A stretch of 28,578 bases of DNA from assembly GCA_021464525.1 (NCBI GenBank), contig JADRCO010000664.1:1-28578 (forward strand). The letters run 5' to 3'. Position 1 is the first letter of the stretch. Each line of letters starts with the position of its first letter. Position numbers and translations under genes: made by a program. Of the stretch, positions 11,006 through 20,843 are shown piece after piece. The stretch is from Rhizophagus sp. LPA8_4_AMF (taxonomy: Eukaryota > Glomeromycota > Glomeromycetes > Glomerales > Glomeraceae). The notes below the pieces were generated by a model that ran no database searches, was not told the origin of the DNA, and was given only the letters and a program-made list of their open reading frames with translations.

Positions 11006-14000
11006 ATGTCAAAAATTGTAGATAACAATACAGAAGTTCTCAATTCAATTAGGAAATACTTTGACGGTGACCTTACTTGGAGCGTTCACATTGATTCTTT
11101 AGTAGTTTGGCTAGGAACTCAAAATATTTCAATTAGCGGTAAGGAACTCTCTAAGTTAGTACAAGAACATGAAGACGAGTTCGGAATAAACAAATCAAGT
11201 AATTCCGTAGAGGTTAAACTTAAAAAAGTGATAGCGCCTGCATTTAATGGAAGTTCAATTGGTAACGGTTCTTATATTAAAGATATGATAGAGCTTCAAC
11301 AAGCTGAATTCCTCAAGCCATGTTTACAAAAGACCATAAATAGCGAATTGAACACAGAGAGCTTGTTTTATGGAGAAACTATTAAAGGTTCTTCAACAGT
11401 TCCTCCCATGCGAGTACCATTACTTATATCTTCTCAACCTAGGACTCCTCAAAATAAATCAATTGAAACTTTTCCAAAAAATATCGCTAGAGAGAGTAAA
11501 GCTTTAGAATGTGCAATGAAATATCTCAATTCATTTGTAGTTGATTCAATCTATGATTTAGAACAACATATGAAATCGAAGTGCGTAATAAATGATTCAG
11601 AATTTCAAAATTTTTTACGCGAACATAAGGAATTTTTTCACATTTTTCCTGAACGAGGGATTTCGTGTATTAAACTTGCAAATCCATCAATAAAAATAAC
11701 GGAAAATTCAAATACCATGATAAAAAGGCGGTTTTCTCAAACAGAACGACTGATAGAAGATTATATCATTAGACAAGGAAGAGACGAAGGCGTATCTAGC
11801 ACCGAATTGTCTATATCTCTAAGAGGAATAGAAGGATGCATCACCGATGAGCTTGAAGAATTTCTCAAAAGTTGCAAAGATCCATTTGAATGTTTCCTCA
11901 AGAATGAGGATTATTATATAAAAATGAAACCTCAGCCATCAAAACCAGTGGTTTCCGCTCTACCCAACATTAATAGTATTAAAGATAAATCTTCGATTCT
12001 TCAATTAATTCGTGAATTTCTAGTGAAACAAACAATCGCTTCCGTAACGGAAATTAAAGAGCATTTGAAAACATATAAAAATTTACCAACGTTTTCGATT
12101 CCCGAATTTGCAAATTCATATTCTAATGAGTTCATGTCTAAAAATGTTGATGGGAATCTCTATCTTCGTCTCAAGCCAACAGATGATAATATTATCTCTT
12201 ACATACGTAAATATTTATTTGAGTTTGGAAAAACCAAACTTTCAACTATGGAAGATTACCTTAAACGCCGAAACATGTATCCACGCAACAATTTGAAAGA
12301 TTTTTTATATAATTTATCCGACTTTAAATTAACTGGGGACACCGAATTATATGTTCAATCTCATAAAGTCGATATTGCTCGACTCCTCCGTCAATTTTTG
12401 AAGGGAAATGGCGAAGTATTAATTTCATTGGTTTACGATTATCTTAACAAGAAAAATATATATCTTGATTGTAAATTGATTGAATTTTTGGAAAATTATC
12501 CGGAGTTTGTACTCTCACAAGGCCCAATTGATATTTTAGTTAAATATAGATCTGCACCGAACGAAACTTCACCAAAAGAATTTGTTCGCAAATATGTCAT
12601 GTTTGAAGATGGAAAAGTTCCTTTACACGTTTTGGTTTCACATTTAAATTGGAATGGTTCATTTCCAGAATTCAAATTGGTTGAACTTATACAAAACAGC
12701 GAAGAATTCTCACTTGAGACTTTTGAAAATGAAACATGGATCACTTATGATGCACTAAAATTAAATACAGCTATTGATGATAATGTAAGTTCTACCGACA
12801 AATTTAATTCACAAAATGAAAAAAAGACAACAAAATCAAATAAATTAACTCTCCCAAACGCTCAGATTCTTAAAGATCAGGAAAAACCATCTTTAGAAAA
12901 GTCAATAATGGGCGTAAATACAAAGTCAATAGAATCTGATACATCACCACGATCACATATATTTGCGATATCATCGGAGGTTGGTAAATCAGCTCCTCAA
13001 TCACCTGTACTACTTGAACCTTCAAAGATTAAGCCTCTTCAGTTCGAGTCTAAAACTCCAATGTCTCCTCAACCTATTGCTTTATCTCCAACAAATGTTC
13101 AATCCTTGAAAATATCCAAATCTGAAACATCTATTATAAATGAACAAGTTTCCAAGCCTTTTCTGTCCGAAACTCTAATTTCTATTCAAATGAATAGATT
13201 GAGTAATCAACCGAAGGAAGCCCGTAATACAGAGAATGATATCCAAGAATTAATTATAAGCGACGAGTCTTCAATTGAAGATATGTCGTATCAAAATTAT
13301 TTGTTTTGTCATTCTTTGTTGGAAACAAAGCGTTCACTTTTTAATAGCTACACGAGTTTGGGTACTTTGGAATCATTGCCAAATGAAATAATTTACTTAA
13401 ACGGAAAATATCCATTTTTCATGATTATTATGGGTCTTCCTAATTCTGGTGTGAATCAAACCAAGAATACCATTCTAGAGGGCTTCTTGATCAAGAATAC
13501 GCGTCTTGGCAAATTAAATTCTTCTTTTTCTGCTTTAATATTCCGATATGATAACAGCGTAATGACTCTACCCTGTGAAAGTGCTTTAATTGCTACATCA
13601 GCTAAGCATTCCAAAATGTTTGATCAAGACACTAGAGCAGAAAAAGTTATTATATTGGTGACTTTATCCAATTATCACAATATGTTAAGATTATATGCAA
13701 ATATCGGTAATTGCGAGGTTATTCCTTTGCTATTTTCTGAAAATGATTTATGTATTAATGATATAAAATCATGGATAAATATTGAAGGAGGGGATGCTCA
13801 AATTCGCGAACAGGTTAAAGAATTGATTAATGATACTCTATATTTTTATACAAATGGCCAGTTTAATTATAACGAATTTTGTATTCAATTATATAATGGA
13901 TGTATCAACAATCCAGGAGTGAAAACTTTTCTCAAAACGCGATTGGGCAAATTAGATTCTTTTATTGTTGAAAAGCTGAAAAATAATTCAAATTTACAAA

Positions 14001-14799
14001 TTAAAAGTTTTACTGATAAATTTGTTTCATTAAAAGAATTGTTCAAACCGGGAGTTGCAGTAATTGTTGACTTGAGTGATCCCTTACTTGGTGCTAAAAT
14101 GGCGTCAGAACTTTTTAATATTATTCTTGGAATTTATACCCGGTGTAATTTAAAATCAAGTGTGGTTGAGACTGAATCTTATGTTCGTAAGCTTGTAGTT
14201 TTGGATGAAGCTCATAAGGTAAGTTTACTGTCTTCTTTTATTTTACATAAACAAATCAAGATTAGATAGTTTTAATAGTAAACAATTATGATATTTTATT
14301 CCTATTGGAAAAAAAGAAATGAACATAATGGTTTTTACTAAAAAGGGGTTTCAAAAAATATTCTCTAAAATCTTTACTTCATTTGATTATAAAGTTTCTA
14401 GTAGCCAATACATCATTGGCCACAGCAATACATCATCTTCAATCATATCCACAATATCACAAAGTGAGTCTAATCATAACTACATATGAGCCAACTTCAA
14501 TTCCTATTCCTATATTGTTACAATCAAATATTCTTTTACTTCATCATTTTTCATCACCTTTATGGTCTCAGTTTCTTTTACAGCATATTCCTTTTCCAGA
14601 AGTAAATTTTGAGAAATTATTAAGTAAAGTTATGAGATTAAAAGTAGGAAGAATGATTGTATTTTGTCCTCATAATAATAATGATTTTGGTTTAATTATA
14701 AATAATAGTAAAAAAAAAGAAATTGAAAATAATTATAATTTACAAAATAATAGAAGTAGCTATGTAATTATATTGAGAAAAAGAATTACTTTTACATAA
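11006..14799 (+). CDS. HerA-like P-loop protein with seven N-terminal helical repeats and a degenerate Walker A
   Basis: Two exons (11006-14218, 14395-14799; donor GTAAGT, acceptor ATAAAG) give 1205 residues. The frame is open upstream to 10916, but the first in-frame ATG is 11006. Residues about 9-73, 162-226, 244-309, 327-391, 394-450, 454-513 and 521-583 are seven similar units: an amphipathic helix (I.RYL-like), a short turn, L..L, then EF/DF and a beta strand ending in hydrophobic-K. They look like winged-helix or LOTUS-type folds. A serine/proline-rich linker (S-P-Q/S-P-R/S-P-T) follows to about 770. The C-terminal domain matches a fungal HerA/VirB4-like ATPase family: YPFFMIIMG, FRYDNS, LPCESA, LFKPGVAVIVDLSDP, KLVVLDEAHK (Walker B, 1067-1068) and IITTYEPT. 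Walker A at 810-817 reads GLPNSGVN instead of GxxxxGK(S/T), so the nucleotide-gripping lysine is missing. It is probably a non-hydrolysing paralogue; its biological role is unknown. Confidence 0.82.
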
Positions 14800-15434
14800 T
14801 ATTTTTTAAGACAATAAAATAGAAAATAATCAGATAATTATAACTGATAAATATTAATTAAAAATTATTATTGAAAAATACTTTACTTTTGATTTTTAGG
14901 TATTATAATTTATAAACAAATTATATATAATACTGTATAAAAATAATTCAAATATTCAACTAATCATATCATTTTTTCATTATACTATTTTATAATTATT
15001 ATGAAATAAAGTATAATTTTAACATATAAAATTACAAAAAAGTAAATTTACAAAAATTCATCATTTTTAATGGATGGTATGGAAGTTTTAATTAGTATTG
15101 CTTGCCAAAACTTATTTAATGAAGTTTAGTCAAAATCCAAAACATAATAACACTATTTTTAATGAATTAATCCAAAACTTTTTTAAACTTTAAATGAGTT
15201 TAAGAAACTTAAAAAATAGTTTTACCAATTACCTTTACTATAAAAAATATTTAGGATTTAATTTTACCTAAACTTAAATTTTTAAAAATTAGTTTTGACA
15301 TCTAAAAAGTTTGTTTTTTTCTTATTATTTTTTTTTTTTTGATTGTTTAAATTAATATAATAATTTTTTTTAAAATTTATAATATATTTTATCGTATATT
15401 CTTTAATTTTCTTTTATTTAAAAATTATATATTA
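14800..15434. other. Convergent intergenic region without a gene
   Basis: This lies between the 3' ends of the HerA-like gene (+) and the pseudouridine phosphate glycosidase gene (-). It is very AT-rich with long T runs (15310-15370). No coding or RNA signal was recognised. Confidence 0.6.
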
Positions 15435-17298
15435 TTATTTAAACTTCTTATCAATTTTAACCAACATCCTTTTTTGATTTATATAATTTAGCAAACATTT
15501 TGCAATTTGACTTCCAATTTTAGCATTATTTTTTAATAATGAAATATCTGTAAAAATAGATAAAATTAATATGATTATTATTAACTAATTTTTTTGCAGA
15601 CATACTTGACTTTAAAGAATCTCCTTGTGTAATTTCATTAATTCTTTTAAGCAAAAATGGGGTTATATCTTTTCCACTAATTTCTCTAAAGAATGTGTTA
15701 AAATGTTAAAAAATAAATTATTGCACATAAATGGTTTACAAAATAAACAATTATATATACTTTGCTTCAGTTAAAGCAATACTTAATGCTTCCTGTATTT
15801 TATTAGCATCAGCAGCCTCATTTTCGGGTATTGGTACTGCTATAAGCATTCCGCTATTTAGTTGAAGTTGTATATTTGCACCTAAAAAACTTATTTTTTA
15901 AATGTAAATCACTCATCACTTAAAAGTTTTGCCCTAAAAAGATATACCTATTAGAGCAGCACACTCTTCTACAGTTTTCAAATTTGATGGACTCTAAAAA
16001 AAATAATAAAATATTATTATCGCAATAATATCAGGAATCTGTTTCAGGAAAAGGAAATCGTTTAACCAAATCGAAATTTTCACTACATTCTGATCTAACA
16101 AAATACATCATAAGAAATTTCAATTATAAGTAAAGCCCTTAAATACAAAACATTTACTTACCATAAATCCACTCCTTGGTGTAAAAAAGGCTGGAAAATC
16201 TCTCGTTTCTCCGAATGTTGTTACTGATACACCTTGAGTTTCCTTACCATTAAAGAAATAAATATTAATTATAATTGCTTAATATAATATTAAAATCTAA
16301 TTTCTCACCAGATATTCCAAAGTTTTCTCAATATCCAATATTGATTTAACTCCCGCACACACAACGGCTACGGGGGTTCTTCCCAATTCAACCAAATCAG
16401 CACTTACATCCATAGCTGTTTATGAAATAATGAGAATGAACACGTTTAATGATAATAATATTATTATTACACTTACATTGTTCTGCACCCCAATGAACAC
16501 CTCCTATGCCACCAGTAACAAACACTCTAATTCCTGCACGATGAGCTATAACCATTGTTCCGGAGACAGTTGTAGATCCTGTTAATCCCTAATTTAAAAG
16601 AAATTATCACCTAGTCATTCCAGTACGCTCAAATACATAAAATATGAATACCTGTGAAACAACATATGCAAGATCTCGACGAGAACTTTTTCTTGCTTTT
16701 TGTCCCATTTGTGCAAGTGTCTCTAATCCATTAGACGACAAGCCTGTATAGGTTGAATAATAACTTTAAATTCAATTATCTAGAAATAATATATAGAATC
16801 TTATTATTGATAAAGAACTTGCCTACATGAATTTTTCCATTTAAAATTGCTATAGTTGCAGGTATGCTACCATTTTCTCTAACTATATTTTCAATTGCTA
16901 CTGCTGTTTCCAAATTCTGAGGATATTGCATACCTTGAACAATTGGGGGAAGTTAAAAAGTATTTTTTTTTACGAGGAGTTGTATTATTTTTACCATGAC
17001 TTATTACGGTGGATTCTAAAGCTACAAGGGGTTTATTTCCTTGTAAAGCCTCAAAGACTTCAGGACTGTAAACCCAACCTTTATCTTCTATTGCGGACCT
17101 TGAGAAAACGCCATATCTTTTTAAACTTGAAGTAAGATATGGTTTATATAAAGGCTAAGGTAAAAAGAGAAGGTTTGCCATAAGAAATTTTATAAGAAAA
17201 TTAATGTTTTATCTAGTTACCAAAAAATCTATTCTGTTTGTTAATTTTTCGAGAATACGAGAAATGCTTGTATTAAAAGAACGATATAATGTCGCCAT
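15435..17298 (-). CDS. psuG: Pseudouridine-5'-phosphate glycosidase (PsuG / IndA family)
   Basis: Eleven exons (17298-17221, 17154-16995, 16933-16823, 16743-16652, 16588-16477, 16415-16309, 16242-16162, 15993-15948, 15881-15761, 15685-15606, 15547-15435) give 366 residues. The enzyme splits pseudouridine 5'-phosphate into uracil and ribose 5-phosphate in pseudouridine salvage. Family hallmarks are all present: [10 protein letters not shown] (catalytic-type Glu73), [16 protein letters not shown]-like [40 protein letters not shown] (Lys208, the family's Schiff-base lysine), [33 protein letters not shown] and LLKNNAKIG. The N-terminal about 45 residues are rich in Ser/Arg/Lys with few acids, resembling a mitochondrial presequence. 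There is no C-terminal PfkB-type kinase domain, which many fungal and animal homologues carry as a fusion. The intron after exon 3 needs a GC donor (G/GCAAGT); a GT donor there breaks the frame. Confidence 0.95.
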
Positions 17299-17357
17299 TT
17301 GAATCCTAAGAGAAATCGAGATCGCGAAAAAATCCCTATTTAGACAATTTTGGAGAT
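17299..17357. promoter_or_regulatory. Very short bidirectional promoter, psuG / syntaxin-18
   Basis: Only 59 bp separate the two divergent start codons (119 bp if the second syntaxin ATG is used). It includes ATCGCGAAAA at 17331-17340, similar to the SCB/E2F-like CGCGAAA core. With so little space, the two genes must share a promoter or have promoters reaching into each other's 5' ends. Confidence 0.5.
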
Positions 17358-18795
17358 ATGTCACGTGATATAACAATAAAAAATAGTGATCATCGAGAAA
17401 AATACAACAAAAAAAAAATGGTCGACTTGACTTCAGAATTCAGAAAAATAGTCACCGAAATATTAAGTAATAATTCTACTTTAGAAAAGGAGAAAAAGAA
17501 ACAACGTAATGATATATTGCCACCAGCTAAAAAGAATGCTAGAGAAGTACAAGACGAGTTTCTAAAAGAAGCTTATCGAATTGTAAGAAAATCATCCACA
17601 GTCTTAACAAAGTGTATTTAAAAATATTAAGTTTATTTTTGTTTCTGCGTCTACTTTTTATTTTAGGCTTTCCATATCAATAATTTAAAGATATTTTTAC
17701 TTTCAATTCGAAAAGCTTATTTAAATACTTCTTCGCGGCAGTTAAAACCTGTCTATAATTATCTTAGTCCATCCGCATCCGATAATAAAGATAATTTTTT
17801 TTTAACGAAATTTGATCCTTCTACAAATTTAACAGATAAAGAACGGGATGAAATTGATCTACATGCTAAAATTGTTATACAACAATGTTTGGATCGAATC
17901 AAGAAATTGGAAAAGTCTGAACAAAGTAGGTTCAAATGTTGGATTTTATAAAGTTCAAGTTAATTAATAAATATTATACTATTACAGAACGACAAAATTC
18001 AATTATGAATAATACATGGAATAAACTATTATCAACGGCTTTTTCGATTGAGCATGATATGTTGGCAGCCATTCGTAGTAGTATAACATGGTATTTAAAT
18101 AAACGATTAACTGAAATATCAAAAATACAAAAAGACCAACAGGAAACTAGGATTATGAAAGAAATCGAAAAACGTGAGAGGTGAATATTTCAGTTAATTA
18201 TTTAAGTTATTTCCTAATTTATCAACAAGACTTAAAATTTTGTGTTTAGTACATTATATAAGTCAGCTTCAATTAGACCTTCTACTCCTTCACTTCAAAT
18301 GATGATAAATGAAGAAAAGGAGATATCGGAAAAAAATGATAGAGGATTAAATAGAGGTACAATAGGAGAAGAAGAGGATGATGAAATAGAACAAAGTTTG
18401 ACAGCAGAACAAAAAATGATGTTGGAAATGGAAAATGAAACAATGATGAAAGAATTAGCAACTGCATTGGAGCAAGTCAAGTGAGTTTTTGTGGGCTTTA
18501 TAATGGGGAAATTCTTCAGTTCATTAACTATTCTATTTTGCAATTAAATAGTCAAGCAGAAAAAGCATTATTAGAGATATCAAATTTACAAACAGTTCTT
18601 TCAAACCATTTAGCAGTACAAACACAACAAACAGATAGATTATATGCTGAAGCTATTGCCACTACTGATAGAGTACAAGAAGGAAATTTAATGTTGCATC
18701 AAGCAAGACAGAGAGCTTCTGATACGAGAAAATGGATTTTAATCTTTTTAATAATAGCTAGCTTCATTTTATTATTCTTGGATTGGTATGATTAA
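17358..18795 (+). CDS. Syntaxin-18 / Ufe1-type ER t-SNARE
   Basis: Five exons (17358-17582, 17667-17925, 17988-18180, 18250-18480, 18552-18795) give 383 residues. The animal protein starts MVDIT, and MVDLTSEFRKI begins here at the second in-frame ATG (17418), so the true product may be 363 residues. The N-terminal helical domain includes AREVQDEFLKEA and a TDKERDEIDLHAKI segment matching the syntaxin-18 TDxERDxID signature. A charged linker (EEEDDEIEQSLTAEQ) leads to the Qa-SNARE coiled coil at about 300-355 (SNLQTVLSNHLAVQTQQTDR). A single tail anchor ends in LLFLDWYD, nearly identical to the end of animal syntaxin-18. It should act at the ER in Golgi-to-ER retrograde fusion with Sec20/Use1/Sec22-type partners. 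Confidence 0.92.
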
Positions 18796-19076
18796 GATTA
18801 TTATTCATAGTAGAATTTGCAAAAAAATATTTATTTATTTATAATATAATATTCGGTAATTAAAATGGATAATAGTGATCAAATTAAGAAATAGAACGAT
18901 TTATCTGTATGAATTTAAATACTTGAATTATTACACTTTATTAACATGTAATAACTTCATGCAAAGCGTTATCTACACTTACATTAGTAAAAGAGTAAAT
19001 ATAAACGAAAACAAAACTATAATCACCTCTGAACTATTATTTACCGATACTCCGAAACGAAATAAAAAAAAATCTT

Positions 19077-20685
19077 TTAACCACTTGCTTCAGCTGATAC
19101 CTCAGTTGATACAACTTTTTCTTTGATAGTATCGTCACTTCCAGCAGCAGTTGAAGCAGTATTTGCTTTCTTTTTCTTCTTTTTCTTCGGTTTGCCAACA
19201 CTAGTAGATAGTAATTGCAAAATTTCTTCATCTTCTAATTTTTTATCACTTTGAACTGTTTCTGGATCATATAAGGTATCAGTGATTATACTAGTTCCAT
19301 TTTTAGTTAATAAAATTGTACTAAAGAATTGTGCAACAAATTCTCCTACAAAACGTAAAAATTTTTAATAAACACTTTTAAAAATATCTAATAAAGAAAT
19401 TTTACGCTTGCCTTCTTTTTCTTGATAAACTTCGTACGGAGCTACTAACGAATGTTTAGTACATTCAATTATGCCCATTTTAGCTTTTTTTTCATCACTC
19501 AGAGCTCTTAAAGGAAATGGAAAACTTCCAAATGTTTGACTAATCTCATTATATACAAGACGAGAAGCTTTCAACTTCAATAAATAAGTTATGTCGGTTT
19601 TTTTATACACTGTAATACGTTTAGTTGTTGGTTTAGGCTATAAAAATTAAGAAAAGGTTAAAGAACATGATTTTATAGAAAAAACTCCCTAATAATACAA
19701 CGTACCTTTCCTTCACCAGTAGAGATCAATATATCAACACCATATACTTCGTTCTCACCAAATTCTACTTTATCAACTTTCTGATTTTCATTCGGATTGA
19801 GAATGATTTGCTTCTTACCTTCAATGTTATTTTTTTCTTGTTGATACGATAACATACCTATAATAAAATAAATTTTACGTTTAAGGTTTATCTAAAGAAA
19901 AAATCTTTGCATTATATTCACACCTTCCACAGAATTCGTATCGAAAGCTTTAGCAATTTTTTGTATTGTGTCAGTAACTTTCATATTGCCCGAACCAGGC
20001 TTTATCAATCTCAATGCAGCTTCAGAAGCTAAATGAGCAGCTGTCAATAAATCCGCTATGCGCCCTTTAACAGGATTCTCCTTTGATGCTCCAACAACAA
20101 TTGTAGTAGCTACGATTGCTGCAAATCCGTCGATTTGTGTTCCCAACTGAATTTTTGCCACATCTCCATTCTTTAAAACTTCCGAACTATCCGGATCAGA
20201 CGGTAATGGAGAAAAATGACAAATAATATGATTCACTGATACACAAGTTGGAAATGCAATACCTAAACAAATCGAAAAACAAATTTAACAAAAAAAAAGA
20301 AAAAATACATAATTTAATTTAAAAAATTTAGTTACCCTTGGTGATATTTTTTGCTTTTGTAAAGAGAAGTTTTACATTCTCTTCAATTAAATTATCGCCT
20401 TTTGCACAAAGATCAATAATCTTCGCTCCATCCACAGCGGATTCAACTACCTTTTTGAGCACACCTAAAGTATTTGAAGAAGGTTTATTAAATATTCTCC
20501 CCTGTATTCTTATTATTTTCACTGTGATATTCTAGCTAAAAGCGCTGTCTCCGAACATGTGAATAAATTATTATTTATATAAAACACGTACAATTCGAAA
20601 CTTCAGCTGCCATTTTATATTTATTAACAACTTCATCGTTTTCAATGGTTATTACTTCATTATCTTCTAAATTTTTATCCGCCAT
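19077..20685 (-). CDS. PA2G4: Proliferation-associated protein 2G4 / EBP1 (MetAP-fold, non-peptidase)
   Basis: Six exons (20685-20592, 20464-20336, 20262-19924, 19857-19706, 19637-19406, 19345-19077) give 404 residues, against 394 in human. It has the creatinase/aminopeptidase fold of methionine aminopeptidase 2, but as in PA2G4 the metal-ligand positions are replaced (for example KIQLGTQIDGFAA where active enzymes have a metal-binding aspartate). Landmarks: VVNKYKMAAEVSN, KGIAFPTCVSVN, CHFSPLPSD, HLASEAALRLIKPG, MLSYQQ, VYGVDILISTGEGK, SFPFPLRALSDEKKAKMG. The C-terminus has a basic run, KPKKKKKKKA, as in the animal protein, implicated in RNA/ribosome and nucleolar binding. Exon 5 can end at a GT donor (adds KR before EFVAQF) or six bases earlier at a GC donor (G/GCAAGC), which restores the KEGEFVAQF seen in human; I list the GT form. 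Start: first ATG, matching the family N-terminus. Confidence 0.95.
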
Positions 20686-20843
20686 TTTTCCTGCTTTTCG
20701 GTAAACAAGTATAACAAGAATAAAATTCCGTGTAGAAACCCTATTATTTTGGTGCGAAAATCGATTTAAAATTTTACCATTTCTGATGATCTTAATTTAG
20801 CCTATCAGATTGTCAAATTACAACTTTTCAACAACCAAAAACC
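20686..20843. promoter_or_regulatory. Bidirectional promoter region, PA2G4 / IMPACT-ERCC1
   Basis: 158 bp separate the divergent start codons. It includes TGCGAAAATCGATTT near 20752, loosely SCB-like. No TATA box is convincing in this AT-rich context. Shared regulation is inferred from the spacing only. Confidence 0.4.

Noticed and set aside
16026..16094. Possible extra exon inside psuG intron 7
   Set aside because: It is bounded by TTAG and a CAG/AT-like junction but is 56 bp long and would break the frame. Direct joining of SGFM to [11 protein letters not shown] matches the family.
18282..18543. Two minus-strand ORFs in the syntaxin gene
   Set aside because: They are antisense to the acidic linker exon and low in complexity (Ser/Phe/Leu from GAA/GAT repeats).
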